Positions 1 through 10,679 of a stretch of DNA of 64,000 nucleotides are shown here, piece by piece (the first letter of the stretch is position 1; each line of letters opens with the position of its first letter). Position numbers and translations under genes: made by a program. Source of the DNA: Dipteris shenzhenensis (lineage: Eukaryota > Polypodiophyta > Polypodiopsida > Gleicheniales); the NCBI GenBank assembly GCA_047967505.1, contig CM106540.1. The stretch is one strand, 5' to 3'. Below the pieces are notes generated by a model. The model saw only the letters and a list, made by a program, of their open reading frames with translations, made no database searches and had not been told where the DNA came from.

Positions 1-154
1 TCTGGGTCCTCTTACATGGAAGGGTGGCACATGGTCATGCCCTGCCACCTCAACCCTAGGCCCTATGCACACCATATTTTATTATACTATTGCCACACAT
101 ACAAACACACACACATATTAATGCCTTTTTCCTTAGACAATTTTATCCATAACA
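1..154 (-). repeat. 3' LTR (U3 start only, truncated by window)
   Basis: It matches 4357-4505 almost base for base, including the CACACACACA run and the terminal TCCATAACA (plus strand). On the minus strand it starts TGTTATGG. Only about 150 bases are visible. Confidence 0.85.
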
Positions 155-168
155 GTTCCCCCCCCAGG
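155..168 (-). other. Polypurine tract next to 3' LTR
   Basis: The minus strand reads CCTGGGGGGGGAAC directly before TGTTATGG. This is the expected place and composition for plus-strand DNA priming, and it fixes the orientation of the element. Confidence 0.7.
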
Positions 169-174
169 TAGAGA

Positions 175-310
175 ATGCACAGCATTTCGATGCCTGGGTC
201 CATCACGCACAAAGAAGGGCTTGAGATAACGCTTGTTGATCACCTTCTTGCCATATGGCTCATGCAGCTCCTAAAATTGTACAGACCCATTACTACATTC
301 CTTGATGACT
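175..310 (-). pseudogene. Remnant resembling the pol C-terminus of a Ty3/gypsy element
   Basis: One minus-strand frame reads ELHEPYGKKVINKRYLKPFF followed by VRDGPRHRNAVHSLPGG up to the polypurine tract. The NxxYLKPF(Y/F) ending resembles the extreme C-terminus of gypsy integrase/pol proteins. It is preceded by a stop. The usual protease, RT and integrase core are absent, so the element seems to have lost most of pol by internal deletion. The assignment rests on a short motif only. Confidence 0.35.
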
Positions 311-559
311 TCTTATCCATTTGATGGTCCAATCTGTTATCGGGCTCGTGGATGAGGCTGGGGAAATCTTTGAGGCAGAGGGTGAGAATATACACCTTGT
401 TGAGGGTAAGCATCTAAGGGAGGACCATACATTTGAGTGGAGGCGGTGGATACATCTCTGATGAGGGGTGGGGGTATGCCCCTGAGTTAGACCCCCCCAG
501 GTTGTTGTTGCAGGAATTGAGGGGGTTGCAGAAAGACAATCGTCTTCTTCGAAGCGGGG

Positions 560-1066
560 ACTAAACTAAATTATCAAACTTTTGAGCTCATGTGCTAGCA
601 CCATAGTTTTTGGATTCACCCATTTAAGCTTGAGGCAAAATTTGTCACTTGCTCCTGCTACAAGGTAGCCCAACACATGCTGAGTCATTCCAACTCAAAA
701 TCCGGCATTGTCCTCTTGCATGGCAATTAAATGGTCCAGGAGCACGGCCGCTCGATCCACATATCAACGTGCCATCTCACCTTTTGACTGCTTCAATTTT
801 CCCACCTGTAAGTACACATTCTCTGGCTCCTCTTCTTTGTTGAAATACTCAATCATCGCTGCTATCAACCTTGGCTAGCTTTGGCGAACATCTTCAGCTT
901 GCTTCTCATACCACACTTGAGCCAAACCCTCTAGAAATGTGGGAAGAACCAACAGCCATCTGTCTTCAATAAGAAAGTTGAGAGAAACACAACGGCGCTT
1001 GAAGGCCACAAGATACTCATTTGGATTTTCTTCCACCCATCCACAAAACATAAGAATGTCAGCCAT
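560..1066 (-). pseudogene. Degraded retrotransposon gag domain
   Basis: The minus frame starting at 1066 reads MADILMFCGWVEENPNEYLV, then FLEGLAQVWYEKQAEDVRQ. This resembles the capsid fold of PF03732-type gag: a helix with an aromatic and basic pair, then the L..G.A..WY motif. The same frame continues past a TAG near 875 as PRLIAAMIEYFNKEEEPENV, then through further TGA stops to about 560. At least three in-frame stops make it non-functional. It would have formed the virus-like particle core. Low similarity outside the motif limits certainty. Confidence 0.55.
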
Positions 1067-1571
1067 GCTTGGAAGATGGAAAAGAGAGAGGCAAGACGAG
1101 GCTTATCTATGGACAAACAATAGAAATAGGAAGCTTGAATTGAAAATCGGGCGAAGATACATCCACAAAGCACACATATGCAGGGTAGGGTGTGACTGGT
1201 GTATTGTGAAATACTACACGGGAAGAATCTTCAGCATAGAATAGCACATAGACAATCTTAAAAGGACCAACCCTCATGATATCACATCCATCTTTGCAAG
1301 TGAGGGTTAGAGACACGGCGCTGCATGAGGTTGTTTATCAAGGCAAACAAGAATGCCATGAAAAATGTCAACAATTGGGGAGCTTGCACATCACCTTTAG
1401 CTTCTTCCCATTCTTATAGTCACCATGCTATTTCTTCAAGGGGTGTGTGGTCTAGCATCCTTCTTTTGAGCAATGTCCTTGAGGACCTTTTTGATGATCT
1501 TTCGAAGTCAGTAAACTCGTATCAAGTATGCCCAACACTTAGTTTCATGATGACCACAACCTTTGCATTCC

Positions 1572-2066
1572 TTACAAATGATCACCCTCCTTCGTGGCTT
1601 GCAGCTTTGTTGGGGTGGTGCTTCCACTCGTGTCATGCGTGATTGAAGTACAAGCTTCACGTGCCAAGAAATCAGCAACTAGATTTCGAGCTTGAGGGAT
1701 ATGCTGAATTTTTACCTCTTCAAATTGGTTGCAAAGTTCCAATGCTTGTTGATGTTGTGGAACCAAGCCTTTGCTCCACACCTTCCACCTTCCACTAAAT
1801 TGTTCACACACTAGTTGAGAATCTCCTTGCACTTCAAGCTGCTTGACGTGATGTTCTTGTGCCTTTTGTAGCCCAAAAATGAGCGCCAAGTACTCAGCTT
1901 GATTGCAAGTACTTACAGGTGCAGACTTGCTATAACAATACTCCTCACCACCCAGTGAAGTGAGCTTCACACCCATGCCAGCAGCCTTGGTCGAAGGTTT
2001 GTAAGCTCTATCAAATTGAAGGATCCAAGATGTCATCACACCAAGACTAAAATTCAGACATCCCAA
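1572..2066 (-). CDS. RNase H-like protein carried by an LTR element
   Basis: This is a 164-residue open frame of the plant RNase H-like (RVT_3) type. The four acidic catalytic positions of the RNase H fold are all present: Asp19 (QFDRAYKPS), Glu58 (NQAEYLALIFGL), Asp82 (EVQGDSQLVCEQF) and Asp132 (ARNLVADFLAREA). Such enzymes cut the RNA strand of RNA-DNA hybrids. The sequence looks more like the cellular or additional RNase H domain of plants than the RNase H joined to a copia or gypsy RT. There is no RT around it; it sits between the 5' LTR side and a decayed gag on the same strand. The frame is intact although neighbouring gag is full of stops, which suggests recent capture or selection. 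The start at 2066 is the first Met; the true start could be Met11. Confidence 0.75.
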   Translation of the reverse strand: MGCLNFSLGVMTSWILQFDRAYKPSTKAAGMGVKLTSLGGEEYCYSKSAPVSTCNQAEYLALIFGLQKAQEHHVKQLEVQGDSQLVCEQFSGRWKVWSKGLVPQHQQALELCNQFEEVKIQHIPQARNLVADFLAREACTSITHDTSGSTTPTKLQATKEGDHL

Positions 2067-2089
2067 CTTTCTCGGTAGTCCAAGATATG

Positions 2090-2870
2090 TAGAAGGAGAG
2101 GGGTGGGAGAATTCAACACTTGAGCCAAACGTTTAGCACCAAATAAACTTGCAATCCTTTGTTAATAGTTTATCTTTAGACAGAAAAGAATTACAACTTG
2201 AAGCTCGAACTGAGGCACAAAAGGTTGATTAGGTACAAATGGATTCCTTGGTCAAAACATTACCAACCATAGTCGAGGCCTAGAAACCTTTGTAGTGAGA
2301 TTGAGAATAAACCGTTCAAGATGAGCTTATCCACAGGAATTAACAAGCAGATGCGCCAAATCTCCCCCCAAGCTTGGGGAGCATCCCACCCTTCGATGAA
2401 GGACACCCTTTTAATACCTCCAAAGCAGCAAGTATCTCGATCACCACACAATGAGTAGAATTAAAATCAAAGTTCTCCTAGCATATCAATAGTTCTTCAC
2501 CTTGAACCAACCACGGTGTATCATCCCACCCGTCGTCTCCTTGAACAATGCACTAGACAATCAGCCGTTGAAGGTCGACATGAAGATCAAGAAAGAGATC
2601 TCACCAATTGGTTGCCATAATGAGCGGAGGACTAGGCACCAAATCCTTAAACTCATCGAGAAGTGACATAAATATCCACCCTCCTCATGTGGCGTGTGTC
2701 CGTGAAGTGGACTTGGAAAAGTTATGAATCGGCGATCTAGCAAGAGATGTGAATAGAACACATGAAATGAAGTACTTTTATTTTTATAGCAAGAGTAAAC
2801 TTCCCACGGTTAGAGAGTTACAGTTCCCGAGATTTCAATATATAAACAAAAATCATTACATTTTCATTAG
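2090..2870. other. Internal region of the LTR element without recognised gene
   Basis: Short frames exist on both strands, but none shows a recognisable domain or repeat. It is probably untranslated or decayed interior of the 1-4505 element. Confidence 0.4.
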
Positions 2871-2941
2871 CTCCAACTTGTTGGCCTAATGATAAGTCTC
2901 CCTTTTGTGAAGGGGGAGGTTTTGGGTTCAAATCCTACTCT
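2871..2941 (+). repeat. tRNA-like / SINE-head pol III sequence
   Basis: An A-box-like TTGGCCTAATGATAAG is followed about 35 bases later by a B-box-like GGGTTCAAATCC, with a possible anticodon stem (CTCCC with GGGAG) between. This is the layout of a tRNA gene or tRNA-derived SINE head. The acceptor ends do not pair well, so it is a pseudo-tRNA or SINE fragment rather than a working tRNA. An AG-rich tract follows (2946-3015). Confidence 0.5.
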
Positions 2942-3493
2942 TTAATAAAAAGAGAGGAGAGGAGAGGAGAAGGAGAAGAGAAAGAGAAAGAGAGAGAGAG
3001 AAGAAGAAGAAGAGACGAGATAGAGGGGGGCACGGGATCTACTGTTACAGTTTTGTAGAAACTCAGAAAAACTATCCGCAACCAGAAGACACAAGAGCCC
3101 AAAAAACTGTCGCGCGGGTGAGCATAGTAGACATGCAAAGCGAGAAAATTGTCCGCGACCCGAAGATGTAGGAGCCCAAAAAACTATTGTACGGGTGAAC
3201 ACAGTAGATGCACGAATCGAATGTGCACAGAGGAACTCAGAAGGAGCATAGATGTTACAGTTCTACAGATGCGACCGGTACGAGCAGAAGATTTGCCGAC
3301 CAAAATACACATAGAAACTGTGAGCAAAGAGCAGGCAGACTGAAAGTGTAGAAGCAGGGAGGTTTTGCAGCCGTAGGGACAGGGAAGGTACACAGTTTGG
3401 AGGTGCAAAAGTAGAGAACTGTGCATAGAAGAGGCTGCAGAGCTGCACCCAGTCGTAGGAGTAACAGGTTTTACACCACTAGCCCTAGAGATT

Positions 3494-3513
3494 TTGATCC
3501 CAGCAGCCACACC
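3494..3513 (-). other. Possible primer binding site
   Basis: The minus strand reads TGGTGTGGCTGCTGGGATCA, resembling the tRNA-Asp type site TGGCGCCGTTGCCGGGGATC with several transitions. It lies where the 5' LTR should end, but no clean CA terminus is seen, so this is tentative. Confidence 0.3.
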
Positions 3514-3514
3514 A

Positions 3515-4505
3515 TTTCTATTAGCCGGAAAAGAAATCAAGACAAGAGGCTAGACACTAAGCATGGCGACGCTCAAGGGCCATAGAGGAAAGGCGAACGT
3601 GAGGGCGAAACATTATCATGGGAGGGGAAATGGGATTAGAAGGGGACGGAATAAAGAGGGAGACTCTGGCACAAGGGGAAAGGGAGAGGGGGGAGAGAAG
3701 CATGTACATGATGGAAGGAGGAATGTAAAGATGGAGACGTCAAGGAAAGAGGACCATGCTTTATTTGAAAGGAAGGGAAGGGGGAAATCAAAGTACTAGC
3801 TAGGTGGCTTTAGAAGAATGAGCGTGTCCCATCAAGAATTAGCCCCCTCCTTTTATAGCCAAGAGAGGGGCTCTCTCCCAATAAATGCATCCTCCCACAT
3901 GTATGGCGTGTGTGGAAAAGTCTCACATGTGGGCTAGGCAGTTACGCACTCTTGATTGTGTGTGACAACCCTTTGCCTCATTTTTCCACATAAATCAAGC
4001 TCCATATCTCAAGTCTATGATACTCCCTTGGTCTCTCCCCAATTTTATAATATGTTCAAACCTCTAGGAGGACAAGTGGAGGGTTGGCACAAGGAATCTT
4101 GCCACCTCATCCTACTTTCCCCATTATTTAACTTTCTCTCTTGGACCTTCTATACCTCCCCTACATGAGCCTATCCTATATGGAGGGAATAACCCAATAT
4201 AATATCCATCTCCACCTATTTTATATTACTTCTCCCATGGACTTTGAGCCATATCTCACTAAATGCAACCTAGGTGGAGGGGTGGCACATGGAGGAGCCA
4301 TGCCACCTTACATTTTATAATATTACTACCATGGATTATGTACATCACACCTTATGGGTCCTCTTATGTGGAAGGGTGGCACATGGACATGCCCTGCCAC
4401 CTCAACCCTAGCCCTATGCACACCATATTTTATTATACTATTGCCACACATACAAACACACACACATATTAATGCCTTTTTCCTTAGACAATTTTATCCA
4501 TAACA
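3515..4505 (-). repeat. 5' LTR with promoter and U3 subrepeats (inner edge approximate)
   Basis: It begins TGTTATGG on the minus strand at 4505. A TATA box (GGCTATAAAAGGAGG, minus) lies at about 3847-3861, so transcription should start near 3825 and run leftward. U3 holds three imperfect copies of a GTGGAGGGGTGGCAC...GCCACCT motif at about 4073-4113, 4270-4310 and 4363-4405, possible enhancer repeats. The inner edge is set by the tentative primer site and is uncertain. Confidence 0.55.
3851..3858 (-). promoter_or_regulatory. LTR TATA box
   Basis: TATAAAAG on the minus strand within the 5' LTR, followed by a long pyrimidine-rich leader on that strand. It is the best core-promoter match in the element. 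Confidence 0.55.
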
Positions 4506-4842
4506 CCATATGTAGAGTTTTTTGCAAGTCTATCACAATAATGTTTCTATAACAAACAATGAAGAATATATGAGCTATTTTTATAGCACATTGTTCTGGA
4601 GAGTGTAGTGTTGGTTTAACCAAATTTCAATGGCTTACTTCAAGGATCAAACAACAGATGTTTGAGGCTTTCCTCAAATGGTTCAGGCAAGAAATTAACC
4701 AAAAGAATGTTTGCACAAAGCTTGGCAAGATAAAAGTTAAAACAAAAGGAGGATAAATGAGGGATAAATTTATCAAGGATTTTGTCTTGAGAATGCAAGC
4801 TCTATCAATTAACACACACCACATGTGAAGTACTATGTGCGC

Positions 4843-5056
4843 GGCTAATTATGCATTGCACTCAGATTGATATGAGGTCCCCCAAAACTGTCAATCTCAT
4901 AAAAAGCTACAAGGAGTTACTGAACTGACCTATTACATTGGAGAATAGTGGCTAATTATGCATTGCACTCAGATTGATATGAGGTCCCCCAAAACTATCA
5001 ATCTCATAAAAAGCTACAAGGAGTTACTGAACTGACCTATTACATTGGAGAATAGT
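4843..5056. repeat. Perfect-length 107-bp tandem duplication
   Basis: The block starting GGCTAATTATGCATTGCACT at 4843 repeats at 4950 with one visible mismatch (CTGTC versus CTATC). This indicates a recent local duplication in otherwise decayed DNA. Confidence 0.9.
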
Positions 5057-5515
5057 GGACCTACTAAGAAGAAATCAAAGAAAAAGTTAAAAGGAAGTGA
5101 TGATGAGGATTCTTCCACAAAACGAGAAAATTGAAGCGAATAGTGAAGAATGCCTTGAAGGAATGGGTTTTCAATCTAGAAATCTATCTCAAATTAAATG
5201 GTGCAAGATGTGCTCTAAGAAAGGGCTTATAGAGAATCAAGGCAAAACAAAGTATTGTTATACCAAATATGGTCACAATGAGTTTGAATATTGATATGCA
5301 AAAAGAGGACTCCAAATGTGAACCAGGTAGAAAGCAACCCTAAGGAAAACCTTGAATGAATTGCTAGCTAATCTTGAGAAATGCAAAGTGTAAAGGTAGG
5401 AATGGCAAAGATAAGAACCAAGTTCCTTCACAAATTTGGTGTCACTTATACAATGGTAAGCACACCAAGGCCAAGTGTCCATTGTGGCAAAGAGCATCTA
5501 ACATTGTTAAGAAGT
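5057..5515 (+). pseudogene. Gag nucleocapsid-like remnant
   Basis: Just after the 107-bp duplication a lysine-rich stretch (PTKKKSKKKLKGSDDEDSS) leads into cysteine-rich pieces. WCKMCSKKGL...KYC lies in the frame from 5097 to 5294. WCHLYNGKHTKAKCPLWQ lies near 5436-5490; it fits a CX2CX3HX4C zinc knuckle with the second Cys changed to Tyr. Frameshifts and stops separate the parts. This is typical of an eroded gypsy-like gag C-terminus, but no LTRs were found around it. Confidence 0.4.
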
Positions 5516-6680
5516 AATATGGTAACATGAGAAGTGGATCCTAGATGCTAGGTTATATTTGTACAAACTTCCAAACTCTATGGATCATAATGTATAACTC
5601 AGTCAAAAGCTCTAGTGGGATAACTTGACAAAGCTCCTCCACCTTCATTAAAGATGAAAATTGAAAAGCACAATTAAATGACTTACATATGAATATCCTA
5701 AGAACTCAAGGGAAAAGCACCAGCTATAGACTTATCTCTTGATTTGAGTGTAACACCACTAGTTGATATCTTGTTTAAGTGTAACGACACTAGTTGATAA
5801 ATTGGTTGAAGCTTTTGCAAGCAAGTCACATGATGAACTGAGTTATGTTAGAGACCTCAATCAAAATATGGCAAAATCATGGGGGATATTCTGAGATATG
5901 GATATCATCCTCATAGGGGCTGAATTATTGAAGGTTTTTTCATATTGCAAAGAGTTCTTTTTGCATAACCAGCTTCAAGACGAGGAGAAGCTTATTAAAG
6001 AAGTAGATTCCCTTGTAACCATTCTAGTCGTTGACCCCCCCCCTTGGTGGAGGACAAAGAAGTTCTAGTGATCATTGTGAAGAGCAAGAAGCAAAATGTG
6101 TTGGGTGTGATTGTGGATGGTAGTTTGAAAGTAAATATGATCTTGAAAGCCTTGTGTAGGAACTACAATTCAATAATCTAAGCCTTCTCCATTTTGAATT
6201 CATATGGTAGATCAATGACCTATGGAATCAATAGGTATAACACACTATTCAAAAACCTTGGACTTTCTCGCTTTGTTTGGACTTTTTTAAGAACTAGTCA
6301 CCTCCACTCAATATCACTTGGTGAACTCCAAATTTGAGTTTTTTGGAGCACTATATGGGTCACTTCGACACAAATATAGCCTAATAAAGATCGAAATTCT
6401 CCAAAGTTATAAGTGGTGACCTCTACTCAATACACGAAGATGGATAAATTTGTAACAAAATGGTCATATCCACACAAATATGGCCTAATAGATGGTGTAT
6501 AGATACACCATTTGATTGGAAATACTTTGTTGAATTCAACATATAGATGGTGTATAGATATGCCAATTGATTACATAATATATTGTGGATGCACATATGT
6601 GGATTTCACATAAGATAAACGATGTTTCTTACATGGATGCCATATAATATACACGATTTGTTTGGAACAAGGGATACAAT
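5516..6680. other. AT-rich DNA, nothing recognised
   Basis: No sustained frame or domain. A short direct repeat, ATAGATGGTGTATAGATA, occurs near 6489 and 6543. The area is presumably eroded transposon sequence. Confidence 0.4.
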
Positions 6681-6711
6681 ATGTTATCCTATGCTATGTT
6701 GTTGATTGGGG

Positions 6712-6865
6712 GGAGCCATAGGTTAGGAGGTGGAGGGAGAGGTGGTCTAAAGGGGGGAGGAGGGGCTGAGGTGGTGGAGGGGTGGAGGAGGGGGGAAGGG
6801 GGGGGGGGGAGAGGAAGGGGGGAGAGTTGGGGAATGAGGGGACAGAGGGGGGAATGGGAGGAAAT
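6712..6865 (+). repeat. G-rich low-complexity tract
   Basis: About 150 bases on the plus strand are nearly all G, A and T with many GGG/GGGG runs, so G-quadruplex formation is possible. The glycine/arginine-rich frame across it is a composition effect. Confidence 0.7.
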
Positions 6866-6869
6866 CTAG

Positions 6870-8110
6870 GGTTTAGGGCTTATAGGTTAGTGTTTAAGGT
6901 TAAGCCATGATGTCTTCCATTGTCTTTGATAGATTTGACTCTTCCACTCTTGTTGACCTTTCTACTTCAACACTTTTCACTTTCAATTCAGAGGATGCAT
7001 ATTGAAGCAACTTAAAGATCAACCTAGCGCTCAAGCCGTATGCAAAATGTGTATCATAGCTATTCTTAGTCATCTATGCAAATAGCAACAAAATTTTAGT
7101 TTTAATTTCAATTTTTGTTATATGTGAAATTTTAATACCTAAATAGAAAGCTCATTGGTACTTACAGCTTGTGTATCTTTTGTGAAATAACTATAAAAAA
7201 TATACTAAGCATTGATGAGAACCCTCCACCTACAAGAATGTGCATTGTTTTGTTGTGGTGTTTGTAAATCATGGAGAAGGTAAATTAGCTTAAACTTTAA
7301 TATTAATATAAAAAGGAGTATTCATAGGACAAAAGATTTTCGGGCTTACTTCCATGTGCATTGGTTCAATAGCACCCAGCTTATTGGTATTTTCTAAACA
7401 ATGATCCAATGTAATGGCTAGCTTCCTTATAGTACTATGAGCCCCATAAATTAGTGTTAGCAATGCAATGGCTAGCCTTTTTACAAACAGAATCCTTTGT
7501 TTAAGAAAAATAAGTGACTTCTTCTAGGCAATATAGAATCACTTACATGACGAACTCTCTATGAGTATGTTTAACAAAGTTGAAACAGAAGCACCCTTTG
7601 GTTGGTAGATGAATTGCTACTAGACTACAATGGTCACTACATTTGACGATTGTCACATCGGTTAGCATTTCGAGATCTAGTAGATATCTTTATCTCTTCA
7701 TGTAGATGAACTAAATAAACACTTACTTCAAATGGTATGGGATGAGCATAAGGCAAACTAATTTGAAATCACAAAAGGTGAACAAATTGGCAATCTATTT
7801 TGATGGTTCTTTGGAATTCCTTAGTTTGAAGGAGATTGATGGGTCCACAATATGTACAAGTCCTTCAATAGAATTGTCTAGCATTTTCCTGACTAGATTG
7901 CAAACCAATGGAGTAATTGAGAATGATATAAAATTATTTGGCTACCCTTAGCAACACACTTACCTAACTCCTGCAAGAATGATCATATCTGTGACTTCTC
8001 CTTACCTATGCCTTAGTGCCTTTCTACAATCCTGTATAAGGGGAAAGTCTCTAATTGAATTTGAGTCCTTAAAACTAAGAAATATATTTGGCCCCAGTGT
8101 ACTTAGCCTC
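6870..8110. other. No recognised gene
   Basis: AT-rich sequence with short frames only. The 7742-7951 plus frame has no domain I recognise and lies opposite the decayed minus-strand coding-like region that continues leftward from 8120. Confidence 0.35.
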
Positions 8111-8119
8111 TACAAAACT

Positions 8120-8767
8120 TGCATTTGTAAGTTTGTAGTTTCTTCAACTAAGGTAGCAGGTTGAAGAGGAATGTGCTCCTTTACTTGTACTCTTCTTAGT
8201 TCTTCAAAAGCTATCTTTGCTCTAGCTACTACGTTGTGTGTCACTTCTGTTATCTTCATCTCATCAACTTGCCTTGGAATTCTTGTAGGTCACATTAGTA
8301 GAATGTCCCTCATCTTGATATCAGACCAATTTTCTTTAGCCTTAATTAGCTTGTCGTACCTCCACCTCATTAGCTTTAGGGTAGTCATATATTTTTTCAT
8401 GATCATCACCCTATGGCTATGGGCATCTAGAAGCATTGTATCTTGAAAGAACTCTATTAAATTGCAGCCTCTTGTAGTGCCCATATTGATGTTCTCTTCC
8501 AGCGATAGCCAAGGCTGTGATTGTTGCAAACTTCCTTGACTAGCCTCTAGAAAGGTGCTTGAGGAACACAGAAACTTGTAGCTTTTGAGCTTTCGTAATC
8601 TCTCTTAGTACGCTAACCTTTTGAGTGAACATCCTCTTTTCTTTGTATTGTAAAAGGTGCATAGGCTTCCCTTTCCTTGCATGAATAGCTCGTCCTTTTG
8701 TTGTAGCCATTTTTGCTATTGAGGGACCACTGTCTTTCGTCCTACCATCTTGTTTCATCCTTGCCAT
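8120..8767 (-). pseudogene. Decayed coding-like sequence of unknown family
   Basis: Minus-strand frames at 8767-8540 and 8529-8290 join with one frameshift and continue past a TGA to about 8125 (VVARAKIAFEELRRVQVKEH). The composition is protein-like: basic N-terminus, then amphipathic helices rich in Lys, Glu and Leu. No family or motif was recognised. It may be a fragment of a captured gene or a transposon accessory frame. Confidence 0.3.
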
Positions 8768-9294
8768 TGTTGTTGATGCTTAAGAACAACTACACATTAA
8801 ATAGAATTAAAAAGTACATCTAGCTACATAATATATTATGCATTGAGGGATTGAAGATGGCTACCTTTATGATGATGAGCAAAAAGACATGGAAGACAAT
8901 GCCTTAAGAGGAAAGTATTACAAGTTTAATGGGATGAAAATAACATATACACTATAAGTCAAAATAGCACATAAGCACATGTCTACATGAGAGGAAGGGT
9001 ACAAATAGTTAGGATCCTTAAACAAAAAGATAAGCTTAAGGCTACAAAGATTTAGATATCTAAGAAATTCACTCCAATCCATATCAAACAAAGAAATAGT
9101 GAACTCAAAGTACAAGAAGCATGCAAAGCAGCCGAGTGGGTAGCTTATCTAGATGGGCAATGATTGATTCAGGACTTCAAATCCAAATCCTAAACTTTCA
9201 ATTTTAAACTGACCTTACATAGTTCACCTTTTGATATTATTGAAATTTAGTTGTGCAAACCTTTCTTACGCCGAGCTTATGCCTATAATGTCAC

Positions 9295-9298
<4 letters not shown>

Positions 9299-9362
<64 letters not shown>
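9299..9362. repeat. (CT)n microsatellite
   Basis: About 31 uninterrupted CT units, ending at the MITE insertion site. The same microsatellite lies at the equivalent place in the duplicated copy near 10016. Confidence 0.95.
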
Positions 9363-9365
<3 letters not shown>

Positions 9366-9367
9366 CC

Positions 9368-9614
9368 CTCGGGGGGGTCACTCATCATATGTAACCCTAT
9401 CACGTGAGTTCAACAAAAGGATATTTTTTATTTCTAAAATTTACAGAAATAAATATACATAAGGGACTATTGAAAATAGTTTTGGAAAAAATTTACAGAT
9501 TTGTATAGAAAAGGGGTACATTTTATTAATGAAAAAATTTACAAATAAGGGATTTCAAATATAGGCCTTGAACGCACGTGATATAGAGGGTTTATACATA
9601 GTGACCCCCCTGAG
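9368..9614 (-). mobile_element. hAT-like MITE, 247 bp, 8-bp TSD TCTTTTCC
   Basis: Terminal inverted repeats start CTCGGGGGGGTCAC and end GTGACCCCCCTGAG. The flanks 9360-9367 and 9615-9622 are identical (TCTTTTCC). An 8-bp target duplication is characteristic of the hAT superfamily. The body matches the elements at 41241 and 42023 in the opposite direction. No coding capacity. Confidence 0.92.
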
Positions 9615-10013
9615 TCTTTTCCTTGCATGAACAAGAGGCTTTGGATGAACAACTAATGAAAATTAATAGGCATAAATGAAGCATCAACAACAAAAGTACC
9701 CACACAATCTAAATTCTAAAATGTATACTTACATAACTTTATTTTATCATTGGATTAATATAGAAGAGAAGTAAAAAGCTAAGTCGATGCATTTCAAAGA
9801 AAATCTCATAATGCATAGTCCTTAAAAACATTTACATAATTGTTTTTGCGTGAAGAAGACTCTATTTTTTATGAAAAGCATAAAGTAAGTGTACTAGTTA
9901 CATGCCTACAGATGTATATTACTTATGGTAAAAACCAAGAGGAAATACATCCTTTTTTTTCATCTCTCAAATACATTTAAATGTTCTAGTTTTTGGGCAA
10001 GCATTGATGGTCA

Positions 10014-10091
<78 letters not shown>

Positions 10092-10500
10092 CCTCCCTCC
10101 CTCCCTCTCTCTCTCTCTATCTCTCTCTCCCCCCCCCCCCAATTTTTGCCTTGCATGAAGAAGAGGGTTGGGATGAACAATCAATGAAAATCAGTGGGCC
10201 TAAGTGAAGGACCAACAATAAAATTACCCCACATAATCTAAATTCTAAAATGTAGACTTGCATAACTTTGTTTTATAATTGTCTTAAAGAAGAGAAGTAA
10301 AAATCTCATAATGCATAGTCGATTAAAATATTTGTACATCATTGTTTTTTATTTAAGCATGGTCTATTTTTCATGAAAAGCATAAAGAAAGTGTACTAGT
10401 TACATGCCTATTGATGTCAATTACTGATGGTAAACACTAATAGGAAATACATCTTATTTTACATCTCTCAAATAAATTTAAAAGTTCTACTTTTCAGAGC
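9615..10500. repeat. Segmental tandem duplication with CT tract
   Basis: 9623-9999 and 10148-10500 align throughout (for example TCTAAATTCTAAAATGTA and AAGCATAAAGTAAGTGTACT with its counterpart). Each copy is preceded by a long CT tract. The first copy alone carries the MITE at 9368-9614, so duplication preceded that insertion or the MITE was lost from copy two. Confidence 0.85.
10014..10140. repeat. (CT)n with CCCT and poly-C end
   Basis: About 35 CT units, then CCCT repeats, more CT, and a run of 12 C. It is the partner of the tract at 9299-9362. Confidence 0.95.
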
Positions 10501-10679
10501 TCTTTCTACCTCTCTTGCTTTACTCCGCTTTGTCTTTCTCCCTTTTTCCTCTCTTTTCTGCCTCCACTTTATCTTTTTGCTTGACTTTGTCCTTGTCATG
10601 TTCTTGTTTCATTTCTAGAGATGTGTGTCCTTCTCATGTGATCCAATATTTCATCTCGTCAATTGAATCCTCTAAGTAT

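Larger units (their letters stand above)
1..4505 (-). mobile_element. Non-autonomous LTR retrotransposon, minus strand, 3' LTR cut by window edge
   Basis: Bases 1-154 and 4357-4505 are almost identical direct repeats. Read on the minus strand both begin TGTTATGGATAAAATTGTC, a normal TG LTR start. A G-rich polypurine tract lies immediately upstream of the left copy, so the left copy is the 3' LTR and the right copy the 5' LTR. The interior holds an open RNase H frame (1572-2066), a broken gag (about 560-1066) and a short pol C-terminus-like end (about 175-310). No reverse transcriptase or integrase core is visible, so mobility would need enzymes from another element. The RNase H lies upstream of gag, which is not the usual order. 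The far end of the left LTR and its target duplication lie outside the window. Confidence 0.8.

Noticed and set aside
9120-9205. Second tRNA-like sequence (AGCCGAGTGGGTAGCTT...CAAATCC)
   Set aside because: The A-box is partly right but the B-box and stems do not fit well enough.
10004-10207. Ser/Leu repeat frames over CT tracts (also 42320-42759)
   Set aside because: Pure microsatellite translation.
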